Assembly: GCF_003633685.1 (NCBI RefSeq)
Contig: NZ_RBKT01000001.1
Coordinates: 7,130,001-7,194,000 of the forward strand
DNA length: 64,000 bases
Direction of reading: 5' to 3'
Source: Micromonospora pisi
GTDB taxonomy: Bacteria > Actinomycetota > Actinomycetes > Mycobacteriales > Micromonosporaceae
In this document: positions 56,889 to 64,000 of the stretch, piece after piece
Layout: each line of letters begins with the position of its first letter
Position numbering within the stretch: position 1 is the stretch's first letter
Notes under the pieces: model-generated
What the model was told of the DNA's origin: nothing
Seen by the model: the letters and a program-made list of their open reading frames with translations, nothing else
Database searches by the model: none
Translations under genes and position numbers: made by a program

Positions 56889-57305
56889 GTGACTACCGCA
56901 CGAGACATCATGACTCCCGGTACCACCTGCATCGGCGAGGACGACGACATGCTGACGGCGGCCCGCCGGATGGCCGAGTTGGGCATCGGCTCGATGCCGA
57001 TCTGTGGCAGCGACAATCGACTCAAGGGAATGCTCACCGATCGCGACATCGTGATCAAGGTGCTCGCGGAAGGCCGTGATCCGGCCAGCGTGACGGCGGG
57101 CGAACTCGCCCAGGGCAAGCCCGTGACGATCGGCGCGGACGACGACGCCGAGGAGATCCTCCACACCATGGGCAGCTATCAGGTACGGCGCCTGCCGGTC
57201 ATCGACGGTCACGAGTTGGTCGGTGTGGTCGCCGTCGCCGACGTGGCCCGCGCCATGTCCGACCGTCCCGTGGGCGACCTGATCGACGCCATCTCGCAAA
57301 ACTGA
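56889..57305 (+). CDS. tandem CBS-domain protein
   Basis: 138 residues, a single Bateman module: CBS1 TARDIMTPGTTCIGEDDDML ... MPICGSDNRLKGMLTDRDIV, CBS2 VTIGADDDAEEILHTMGSYQ ... LPVIDGHELVGVVAVADVA. GTG 56889 with GAGG upstream is preferred over the longer frame. Such small CBS proteins bind adenine nucleotides and act as cytoplasmic energy or stress sensors. Confidence 0.92.
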   Translation: MTTARDIMTPGTTCIGEDDDMLTAARRMAELGIGSMPICGSDNRLKGMLTDRDIVIKVLAEGRDPASVTAGELAQGKPVTIGADDDAEEILHTMGSYQVRRLPVIDGHELVGVVAVADVARAMSDRPVGDLIDAISQN

Positions 57306-57467
57306 GGCCCACCGCGCATGTCTCAACAGATAACCGAGGCGACCACACCGACCCGCCCCACCGCATTGGCGGGGCGAAGGGCCTGAAACGTCAGCATCCG
57401 CGCATCGCGGTCGACGGTCCTGAGCCGAGCCGGCAGCGGTCCTGCCCCCGCAGCATGGGGCCACGAG

Positions 57468-57508
57468 CGGTCGCGGGCTCGCCGCCCACGGCGGCGAGCC
57501 CGCGACCG
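57468..57508. terminator. perfect 19-bp inverted repeat with three-base loop
   Basis: Left arm CGGTCGCGGGCTCGCCGCC, loop CAC, right arm the exact complement. It is 160 bases after the CBS gene and 27 bases before the membrane-protein remnant. Probably a terminator of the GC-hairpin type. Confidence 0.75.
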
Positions 57509-57534
57509 GGTTGCGAGCACGACAGTGAGCGGCC

Positions 57535-57905
57535 GTGGCACTTGCCGGTGTCGCTGCCGTATGGGGTGGCGCCGGGTATCTCACTACTGCCCCTACCGAC
57601 TATCACGACTACCGGATCATCACCGTCCACTCCGCACAGTCCGCCTACAACGCGGTCGCCACCGCGCAGCTCGCGGGCCGGGGCCAGCAGCTCCGGCCTC
57701 GGCGTTGTCCTGCTCGCCGGTGCGGCCGGACTGCTCGTACCGACCGCCGCAGCCACCGGCAAACTCGTCGCCGCCGCCGTCATGGGCCTGAGTGCCCTGC
57801 GCTTCGCTGTCACCGGCATCGCCGAGATCACCGCATTGCCAGACTGGAGTAGCGCAGCCGGCTGGTGCGGCCTGGTACTGGCAGTGGTCGCGCTCCGCCT
57901 GTCAC
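57535..57905 (+). pseudogene. frameshifted small membrane protein
   Basis: The frame starts MALAGVAAVWGGAGYLTT and HDYRIITVHSAQSAYNAVAT; after a frame change near 57685 it continues as LGVVLLAGAAGLLVPTAAAT, MGLSALRFAVTGIAEI and GWCGLVLAVVAL. Together these give four membrane helices of a small actinobacterial membrane protein of unknown function. The last helix merges directly into glycosyltransferase sequence, so the gene has lost its 3' end as well. Confidence 0.7.
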
Positions 57906-57922
57906 CGCTTGGACCGCGGATG

Positions 57923-58330
57923 CCGCCAGGCATGCCTTCCCGAGGCGCGGGTCGTCCGGCTCGGCCACAACGCCGGTGCCGCGGCTCGCGATGTCGGCGT
58001 CGAGTTGGCCCGCACTCCGTTCGTCGCCTTGCCGACGACGACTCCTACTGGGCCGGGAGCCCGACTCGTTGGAACATGCGGCGCGGCTCTTTCGGACTCA
58101 TCCCCGCGTGCGCTTGCTGGCCAGGCATGTGCCAGTCGGCCCGGGGCAGCGCCTCGACCCGGTGTCGGCGGCGATGGCCGAGCAGCCGCTCGGAACGCCG
58201 CCAGACCTGCCCGGTCCGGCGGTTCTGGACTTCCTGGCCTGCGCGGCGGTCGTCCATCGCCGGGCATTCCGCCAGATCGGCGGGTTCTCGTGGCAATGTC
58301 CGAACGGGGTACTACAACGGCGCGTTGATC
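57923..58330 (+). pseudogene. family 2 glycosyltransferase remnant
   Basis: Strings in two frames reconstruct a GT2 core: LPEARVVRLGHNAGAAARD followed by VGVELARTPFVAL, a decayed DDDSYW acidic motif near 58035, then DSLEHAARLFRTHPRVRLLA, LPGPAVLDFLACAAVVHRRA and FRQIGGFS. The N-terminal 40 residues and everything after the GGFS motif are missing. Confidence 0.75.
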
Positions 58331-58507
58331 GCGCCCGTCGTACCAGTATCTATTTCCGGGCGATTGACCACGCCGCCGTCACGCGGGTGCACGATTCGGG
58401 CCCACCGGGCGAGCCGGCAGCCGTCTCGGCGTCGTGGTCGGGCGTGACGGGTTCGGATCCATCCGACGAAAGTGCGGACGGGCGACTGCGCTAAGCTCAT
58501 CAGGCAT

Positions 58508-58581
58508 CGCGGGGTGGAGCAGCTCGGTAGCTCGCTGGGCTCATAACCCAGAGGTCGCAGGTTCAAATCCTGTCCCCGCTA
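58508..58581 (+). tRNA. initiator tRNA-Met (CAT)
   Basis: A full cloverleaf: acceptor CGCGGGG with CCCCGCT leaving a C1-T72 mismatch, D arm, anticodon arm CTGGG-CTCATAA-CCCAG with the three G-C pairs diagnostic of initiators, and T arm CGCAG-GTTCAAATC-CTG(T)... The 3' CCA is not encoded (ACAA follows). The 1-72 mismatch and GGG/CCC stem distinguish it from elongator tRNA-Met. Confidence 0.95.
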
Positions 58582-58600
58582 CAAATGAAAGTGCAGGTCA

Positions 58601-58631
58601 GAGCCTGTCCCGATTTTCAGGGGGCGGGCTC
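58601..58631 (+). terminator. terminator hairpin after initiator tRNA
   Basis: GAGCCTGTCCC pairs with GGGGCGGGCTC over eleven positions around a nine-base loop, followed by TTG. It starts 20 bases after the tRNA. Confidence 0.75.
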
Positions 58632-58953
58632 TTGATCTTTATTCCGGGCGTAGTCCGGGCACACGAAAAGCGCGAGGCGACACGGGATGGCGGGACGTCG
58701 ATCTTTTGCGTGTTGGCCGTCGGATCGAAACCCATCCTTTTCGATGCCTCTGGGGCCCCGTGCTCCGTCGGTCCCGATCCCCGAACTTGAGGGGCATCGA
58801 TCCCGAGTGGGATATGGGGTTACCCCTGCCGCCTTCGCCAGCGGCCGACCTTGTGCCATGGGTCCCCACGTTGACTGCGGTTCCGGGCGCTGGGCGTGTA
58901 TTGCCGGCACGGCGGCGCGGCCCTGTGGTTCGTCGGTGTAGAGGTCCTTCGCC
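58632..58953. other. 322-base region without a supported gene
   Basis: No frame with coding character; the hemerythrin remnant begins at its end, already without an N-terminus. Confidence 0.4.
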
Positions 58954-59367
58954 ATGTGGGAGCTTCTGCCGCTGGCGGAGAAGTACATCACCGCCGCGGA
59001 GTGGAAGGCGATGGGCGAGCACGGAATGCGCGCGACCCCGAAGTAGTACCTCGCGCTGATCACCGGTATGACGATGTACGAGGGGGACCCCGAGGTGATC
59101 AAGGGTGTTCTCGCCGAGGCTCCGCTGGTGATCCGGCTGGTCATGCCGATCATCGGTCGGCGCGCCTACGCCGCCCACGCCAAGCGGATCCACGGCACCG
59201 CGACCCCACAGCGCTTCTCCACCCCCCGCTCGCTGAGCCAACCTGCTCCCGGACCGGCAGTGGACAGCGCCACACCAGGTCCACCTCCGGCAGCCGCGAT
59301 GAGCTACAAAGATCCACAAGCCGGTGAGCGCGATTCCCGGCCGGTAGTTTCCGGTGTTCAATGCGAC
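58954..59367 (+). pseudogene. hemerythrin-domain protein, 5' truncated and with in-frame stop
   Basis: The frame WELLPLAEKYITAAEWKAMG EHGMRATPK is stopped by TAG at 59044-59046 and continues YLALITGMTMYEGDPEVIKG ... VRLV-like MPIIGRRAYAAHAKRIHGTA. This is the C-terminal two-thirds of an HHE hemerythrin-like protein; a Lys codon AAG changed to TAG fits the stop. The N-terminal iron-binding His motif is missing. The ending to 59367 is low complexity. Confidence 0.8.
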
Positions 59368-59551
59368 TGATTGTGGTTGCCCTGACGAAAATCGATCCGT
59401 GGCTGAAGATCGATCCGTGGCAGACCGTCACAGCCGGGAACGACCAACCGAGATGCCCGTTGACACCCGGGCAGCACTCAGGGGGCTGGTGCGCCAGCGG
59501 GGCTCTCCCGGAAGGCTGATGCGTCAACAAGTCCGAGGTAGGCTGCCAGGT

Positions 59552-60055
59552 ATGACCGAACCGCGCTGGCTGAACCCGCAGGAACGGCGGACCTGGCGGG
59601 CGTACCTCCGGATGCAGCGTGCGGTGGAGGTCGCCGCCGACCGGCAGTTCGGTGCGGCCGGGATCTCCCGTCCCGAATACGAGGTGCTCGTTCCGCTCTC
59701 CGAAGCTGAGGAGCGGACCCTGCGCGTACGGGACCTGGCCAGGTGGCTTGGCTGGGACCGCAGCCGGATCGCCCACCAGCTCCGCCGGATGGAGCAGCGG
59801 GGCCTGATCACCCGGTCCGACTGCCCGGAGGATGCCCGGGGCACGATGGTGCGGCTGACCGACCAGGGTTACGAGGCCGTCGCCGCCGCGGCGCCCGGAC
59901 ATGTCGAGATCATCCGCAGGGTCCTGATCGACCTGATCGACCCCGACGAGATGGCCCAACTCACCGCCATCGCCGAACGGGTGGCAGCCGCCGCCGGCTA
60001 CGCCGACCTGCCCTATCCGGAATCGGGCGGTGGGTCGGCTGGCCAGCGGTTGTAA
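59552..60055 (+). CDS. MarR-family transcriptional regulator
   Basis: 167 residues from ATG 59552; the longer frame to 59354 has no family features. Winged helix: RPEYEVLVPLSEAEERTLRV followed by RDLARWLGWDRSRIAHQLRR and MEQRGLITRSDCPEDARGTM. Dimerisation helices flank it. It converges on the LLM oxidoreductase operon, 71 bases apart, and may regulate it, though the operon promoter is 3.2 kb away. Confidence 0.9.
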   Translation: MTEPRWLNPQERRTWRAYLRMQRAVEVAADRQFGAAGISRPEYEVLVPLSEAEERTLRVRDLARWLGWDRSRIAHQLRRMEQRGLITRSDCPEDARGTMVRLTDQGYEAVAAAAPGHVEIIRRVLIDLIDPDEMAQLTAIAERVAAAAGYADLPYPESGGGSAGQRL

Positions 60056-60126
60056 CATCTCGGGACCGGCGCAAAACATTCTGCCGACCCGTTCGTCAGT
60101 GGCCGCCACCACGAGCGGTGCGACCG

Positions 60127-61035
60127 TCAACGCTGGACGGTGTTCCGCTCCGCGGCGACCAGTTCCCGGGTAGCCGGAGCGACCTCCGCAGCGAAGATCT
60201 CCACCGTGGCGGGGTCGTCGGCGGCCAGGATGAACGCACTCACCCCGTCCTTCAGGGTCAGGCCGGCGAGCTCTTCCGCCCACTGCACGGGCGGGCCGTC
60301 GAACTGCGCGCGACCGCTCGGTGCGAACCGCCCGGAGACGTTGAGCATCCGCCGAACCTCGGCCGGGTTCCGGCCAGCCGCCGTCGCGCTCGCGTCGATC
60401 TGCTCGTTCATGCCCGCGAGGTCGGCTGTCCCACCTGGCAGATAGGAGAGGCTGGGCAGCCAGCCGTCAGCGATCCGGGCGGTCAGCCGCAGCATCCGGG
60501 GTTGGTACGCGCCGAGCCAGACGTTGACGGGGTGGGCGGGGGCGGGTCCGCGCCCAGCGCCGTCGAGCCGGTAGTGTTCGCCCTCAAGGCGTACCCCGCC
60601 CGGCTTGTCGACTGCCCAGAGTTCGCGGATGAGGTGGACGGCCTCCCCGAGCGCCGTGATCGCCTGGCCCGGCGAAAGCCGCCGGCCGCCCATCGCCGCG
60701 ATCCCGTCCCAGAGCGCCCCCGCGCCGATACCGAGTTCGAACCGGCCACCACTGAGTAGGTCGAGACTCGCCGCACTCCGGGCCACCACCGCCGGGTGCC
60801 GCAGCGGCAGGTTGAGCACGTTGGCGCTGAGATGAACCCGGTCGGTACGCGCGGCGACATAGCTCAGCAACGTCCAGGTGTCGTGGAAACTCGGCTGGTA
60901 CGGATGGTCCTGGAAGGTGACCAGGTCCAGCCCGACACGATCGGCGAGCACCGCCAGGTCCACGGCGTGCCGGACTGGTTGCACGGTGGGTGTGGTGAAG
61001 ATGCCGAACATCAGGTCGTGTCCGTAGTCGGTCAT
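60127..61035 (-). CDS. LLM-class oxidoreductase, probably F420-dependent
   Basis: 302 residues from ATG 61035. Bacterial luciferase-like TIM barrel: LADRVGLDLVTFQDHPYQP, RTDRVHLSANVLNLPLRHPA, RSAASLDLLSGGRFELGIGA and PVNVWLGAYQPRMLRL. In actinomycetes such proteins mostly use F420 or FMN. It overlaps the upstream fusion gene by four bases (ATGA), so it is translationally coupled, and it resembles the LLM half of that fusion. Confidence 0.9.
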   Translation of the reverse strand: MTDYGHDLMFGIFTTPTVQPVRHAVDLAVLADRVGLDLVTFQDHPYQPSFHDTWTLLSYVAARTDRVHLSANVLNLPLRHPAVVARSAASLDLLSGGRFELGIGAGALWDGIAAMGGRRLSPGQAITALGEAVHLIRELWAVDKPGGVRLEGEHYRLDGAGRGPAPAHPVNVWLGAYQPRMLRLTARIADGWLPSLSYLPGGTADLAGMNEQIDASATAAGRNPAEVRRMLNVSGRFAPSGRAQFDGPPVQWAEELAGLTLKDGVSAFILAADDPATVEIFAAEVAPATRELVAAERNTVQR

Positions 61036-63302
61036 GACGCCGTCCTTAAAGTGGTGCCAGGGGTCAGGGTGACGTTGTCGTCGAAGAGGTTGTCCGGGTC
61101 GTACTGCGTCTTCAAACCGCGCAGCCGGGCCAGGGTCGTGGGCGCGTATGCCTCGGCGAGCCGTTCTGGACGCCCGTCGACCTCGAAGTTGAGGTAGTTG
61201 CCGTCCTGATGCTCGGCCATGACGGCGTCCCAGACCTCGTTCAGTCGTTTCTGGCTCCGGCCGAGCACGGCCAGGTGGAAGTTCGCGGTGCGGTTGCTCC
61301 AAGCGGTGGCGTCCGCGTCGATGTCGTTGACCGCCCCGCCGACCGCACGGATGTGGAAGTAGAAGACGGCACCGCTGCTTAGCAGGCGGGCGGCAGCCCG
61401 GGCGACCTCGGGCGTGAGGTGGGTGAAGAGGCCGGACCGTATGACCGGTTCGCCGTGGCCGTGGTGTGGGCCGTCGCTCGCGTTGGCCAGCACCGAGGCA
61501 TAGGGCGTGATGACGACCCGCTGGTCGTAACCGGGTGCGATGTCGGCGATCGGCTGCAGGTGACGGACGATCGTGTCGGGGTCCGCCGAGTCGACCAGCG
61601 CGGACACCTGTGCCACGGGCTGCCCCGGTCCCAGGACGAGCGCGCTGGTCACGTCACGGGAGGACGCCTCGACGAAGGCGCCCCAGCGGGTGATGACCTC
61701 GGCCGGGTCGCTGGCGTCGAGCGTGAAGGTCGCCCAGCCGACGTCACCGATTTCGTCCACCTCGAACTCGAAGGCGGTGGCGACGCCGAAGGCCGCTCCG
61801 GCGCCGCGTACCGCCCAGAAGAGGTCCGGGTGTTCGGTCTCGCTGGCACGCACCGGGGTGCCGTCGGCGAGGACCAATTCAACCGCGCGCAGGTGGTCGA
61901 TGGTCAGTCCGTGTTTGCGCGCCAGCCAGCCGACGCCGCCGGCGGTGGCGAGGCCGCCGACGGCCACCCCGCCATGATCACCGGAGGTGAGCGCCCAGCC
62001 GTACGGTTCGAGCGCGGCGGCGACGTGCATCCACCGCGCGCCGGGCCCGAGGCGGACCCGGCGCGTCGCCTTGTCCAGCACCTCGATTTCGTTCATCAGG
62101 CCGACGTCGATCACGATCCCGCCGTCGTTGGTGGACCGGCCGCGCAGGCCGTGCCCGCCGCTGCGGATACCGAGCGGCACCTCCCGATGCGCCCGGGCGT
62201 AGGCGAGCGCCTCGGCGACCTCGGCGGGGGTACGCGGTCGCAGGACCAAGCCGGGCGCCCCGCCACGGAAAAAGTTCGACCTGACCCCGGCGTACCCCGG
62301 GTCACCGGGCTCCACGGCCGTGTCGGCGAGCGAATCCGGCACCTCGTCATAGGCGATGCCCGGACGCCGCTGGGCGCAAACCGCCGCGCCGCGTCGCGGG
62401 CCGCGCGATGGGGCCGGGAGCGTCTGCTCGGCCGCCGCCCGCAGCGCCGGCGCCACCTCCCCGGCGAACCGTGCCATTGCCTCCACGTCGTCGCTGGCCA
62501 GGACGATGGTGCGGACGCCGTCGGCGACAACCAGTGGTAGCAGGTCCTCGACCCAGCCGGCGGCCGGCCCGTGCAGGAAGCCTTGGCGGGTGCCGGAGAA
62601 CTCACCGGAGATGGTCACCAGCCGCCGGATCCCCGCCGGGTCACGACCCGCCTTCCTGGCCGCCTCGTCGATGATTCGGTTGCCCTTCCGGAGGTCGTCC
62701 GGCCCGTCTGGGCCGAGCGTGGTGAGCCACCCGTCGGCCTTTGCGGCGACCAGCCGCAGGAGTCGAGGGGCGGTGCCGCCGAGCCAGATCGGGATCTCGT
62801 GCGCCGGCAGCGGGCCGCGCGGTGCCCCGTCGAGTCGCAGGTGCCGGCCGGCGTAGTGCACCGGTCCTGGCTCGCCGGCGGCGAGCACGGCGCGGATGAC
62901 GTCGACCGACTCGCCGAGCGCGTCGATCGCGCCGAGCGGGTTGAGCCGCGGGCCAGCCGGCGCGACGACGACCGCCTGGTTGGCGGCGCTGAGAGCGAGT
63001 GCCAGCCGTCCGCCGGAGAGCAGGTCCAGGCTGGCTGCGGATTGGGCGAGCACCGTCGGGTACTGCGGCGGTCCGCTGATCAGGTTCGCGGCAAGGCGGA
63101 TCCGTTCGGTCCGGCCGGCGATCCAGGAGAGCAGCGTCCAGGTGTCCAGGTGTGCCGGCTGGCCCGAGATCCCGGCGAAGGTGACGAGGTCGAATCCGAG
63201 CGCCTCGCTGTGCCGAGCGAGTTCCACCGGCGTCTCGGGCGACGTGCTCACCGGTGTGACGAGCGTGCCGAACTCAAGGCGGTGGGTATTGGCAGATGAC
63301 AC
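61032..63302 (-). CDS. fusion of LLM oxidoreductase and FAD-linked oxidoreductase
   Basis: 756 residues from GTG 63302, which follows GAGG at five bases; the frame upstream to 63623 has no coding character. Residues 1-310 are an LLM barrel (HSEALGFDLVTFAGISGQPA; SAASLDLLSGGRLALAL; IPIWLGGTAPRLLRLVAAKA). Residues about 330-756 are a BBE-like FAD domain (IRSGGHGLRGRSTNDGG; PDLFWAVRGAGAAFGVATAF; DGNYLNFEVDGRPERLAEAY; YDPDNLFDDNVTL). The two halves are joined by an Arg/Pro-rich linker. It begins a two-gene operon with a second LLM protein. The join is in frame and both halves look complete. Confidence 0.9.
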   Translation of the reverse strand: MSSANTHRLEFGTLVTPVSTSPETPVELARHSEALGFDLVTFAGISGQPAHLDTWTLLSWIAGRTERIRLAANLISGPPQYPTVLAQSAASLDLLSGGRLALALSAANQAVVVAPAGPRLNPLGAIDALGESVDVIRAVLAAGEPGPVHYAGRHLRLDGAPRGPLPAHEIPIWLGGTAPRLLRLVAAKADGWLTTLGPDGPDDLRKGNRIIDEAARKAGRDPAGIRRLVTISGEFSGTRQGFLHGPAAGWVEDLLPLVVADGVRTIVLASDDVEAMARFAGEVAPALRAAAEQTLPAPSRGPRRGAAVCAQRRPGIAYDEVPDSLADTAVEPGDPGYAGVRSNFFRGGAPGLVLRPRTPAEVAEALAYARAHREVPLGIRSGGHGLRGRSTNDGGIVIDVGLMNEIEVLDKATRRVRLGPGARWMHVAAALEPYGWALTSGDHGGVAVGGLATAGGVGWLARKHGLTIDHLRAVELVLADGTPVRASETEHPDLFWAVRGAGAAFGVATAFEFEVDEIGDVGWATFTLDASDPAEVITRWGAFVEASSRDVTSALVLGPGQPVAQVSALVDSADPDTIVRHLQPIADIAPGYDQRVVITPYASVLANASDGPHHGHGEPVIRSGLFTHLTPEVARAAARLLSSGAVFYFHIRAVGGAVNDIDADATAWSNRTANFHLAVLGRSQKRLNEVWDAVMAEHQDGNYLNFEVDGRPERLAEAYAPTTLARLRGLKTQYDPDNLFDDNVTLTPGTTLRTAS

Positions 63303-63318
63303 GATTACCTCTTCGATA

Positions 63319-63334
63319 TGCTGATGTGTCAGCA
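63319..63334. promoter_or_regulatory. palindrome TGCTGA-TGTG-TCAGCA, operator candidate
   Basis: Perfect six-base arms centred 25 bases upstream of the fusion gene's start, extending imperfectly to ATG...CAT outside. The position would block transcription or initiation. MarR and TetR proteins bind sites like this. Confidence 0.65.
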
Positions 63335-63411
63335 ACATTACGACGCTCGCCCACGAAACAAGAGGTGACGCTCGCCACCCGGACCGGGGGTCGGGTGCCG
63401 TACCGCCGCCC

Positions 63412-63615
63412 GTGGACCTGCCTCGACCGGACGGCGGTGTCGCGGTGTGCGCGGTGCTGGCCGGGGCGTGCACGTTCGCCGCGGTCAGTAACTGGGTGCG
63501 GGATCTGGACCGGCCGGCCTGGGGACGGCTCGGGTTCACCGACCGGATACCAGCGGCCACGACGGTGTGGCGGCTGCTGACCGACCGGCGCCGGCCGCCG
63601 CTGGACCATGCGTTG
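63412..63615 (+). pseudogene. ISAs1-family transposase N-terminal fragment
   Basis: VCAVLAGACTFAAVSNWVRD ... LGFTDRIPAATTVWRLLTDR matches the N-terminal associated domain (DDE_Tnp_1_assoc) of ISAs1 transposases. The catalytic DDE part is absent; the frame runs into unrelated sequence. A relic of an insertion. Confidence 0.7.
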
Positions 63616-64000
63616 GAAAGCACCCCTGAATGCCTTCCAGATCACCTTCGAAGGCCGACTCGACCCGGCCAACCACTGACTACCTCATTGACCTGCGGTC
63701 GAGATTGATCACCGACAACAGACAATCGATGGATACGCGGTGCGGCGATACCTAAGGTCATGGCATCGCCGCACTGCGGCGTCAGTGAACCGCGAAACCG
63801 GCTTGGCGTGGGCCTCGCACTCGGCGATCGCAGCATGCCGTGCCGCGTTCCAAACTCGACCCGGGTAGCTGGACATGCAGCCAGGGGGTTCCGTCGGCCT
63901 TGGTACCGGAGGGCCCCGTCGGCGGGCGGCGGCGACCAGGTTCTGCAGCCCGGTGTCGATCACCGCATGCTGAGTCTCCATGATTTCGACGAGTGGCCGT
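63616..64000. other. end of window, no supported gene
   Basis: A reverse frame of 90 codons at 63709-63981 is open but has no recognisable family. A short forward string NAFQITFEGRLDPANH before a stop near 63680 may be the tail of a lost gene. Confidence 0.35.

Noticed and set aside
1-64000. CRISPR arrays, rRNA genes and large biosynthetic assembly lines
   Set aside because: No regularly spaced short repeats, no rRNA sequence, and no polyketide or non-ribosomal peptide synthase modules were seen.

Overview
The window is chromosomal DNA from a high-GC actinomycete, most likely a filamentous member of the Micromonosporaceae. Supporting signs are the codon use, the many GTG starts, TAT and LPXTG export signals, F420-type LLM oxidoreductases, an actinobacterial HelD, and families common in Micromonospora relatives (DUF6098-like, DUF6766-like, SAM methyltransferases of the PF04672 type). 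The genus call is an inference.

Layout. 1-16.4 kb: the 3' end of an LtrA-like membrane gene, a large LuxR (LAL) regulator, an ATP-grasp ligase with an MFS exporter, a remnant of a branched-chain amino acid permease, an FAD oxidoreductase divergent from an XRE/MmyB-type regulator (each carrying an apparent one-base deletion), a broken hydrolase, an SDR facing an HxlR regulator, a glycogen-debranching-type enzyme coupled to a small SCP2-like protein, a sulfotransferase and a lipoprotein. 16.9-20.4 kb: a methyltransferase, an IS transposase, a small hypothetical protein and a gene stopped by an in-frame TAG.

20.5-28.5 kb is an accessory island. Three direct repeats of about 460 bp each carry the intact 3' half of a tRNA-Pro(GGG) and a rho-independent terminator. 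They separate a set of small orphan genes that look like polymorphic-toxin immunity genes, plus an ALF-repeat surface protein with an LPVTG sorting signal. No toxin is visible. The island ends against a truncated copy of the C-terminus of the GH95 fucosidase found at 42 kb.

28.5-53 kb is a plant-polysaccharide utilisation region: GH67 alpha-glucuronidase, GH95 alpha-L-fucosidase, GH43 enzyme, PL11 rhamnogalacturonan lyase with two chitin/cellulose-binding-like modules, a sugar ABC transporter, L-fuconate dehydratase and a FadR/GntR regulator. It is partly decayed. A LacI regulator has lost its middle, an alcohol dehydrogenase and an SDR are truncated, and a second partial copy of the GntR gene is fused to the SDR. 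An actinobacterial HelD and a GNAT acetyltransferase lie inside this region.

53-64 kb: a small DUF6098-like protein, a large KatE-type catalase, a CBS-pair protein, an initiator tRNA-Met and several gene remnants (DUF6766, PRC-barrel, membrane protein, GT2, hemerythrin). Then come a MarR regulator and a divergent LLM oxidoreductase pair, one of which is fused to an FAD oxidoreductase, and finally an ISAs1 transposase fragment.

The window therefore mixes working operons with many partial genes. Some breaks are substitutions creating stop codons and some are single missing bases. Sequencing error can explain the latter but not the former.
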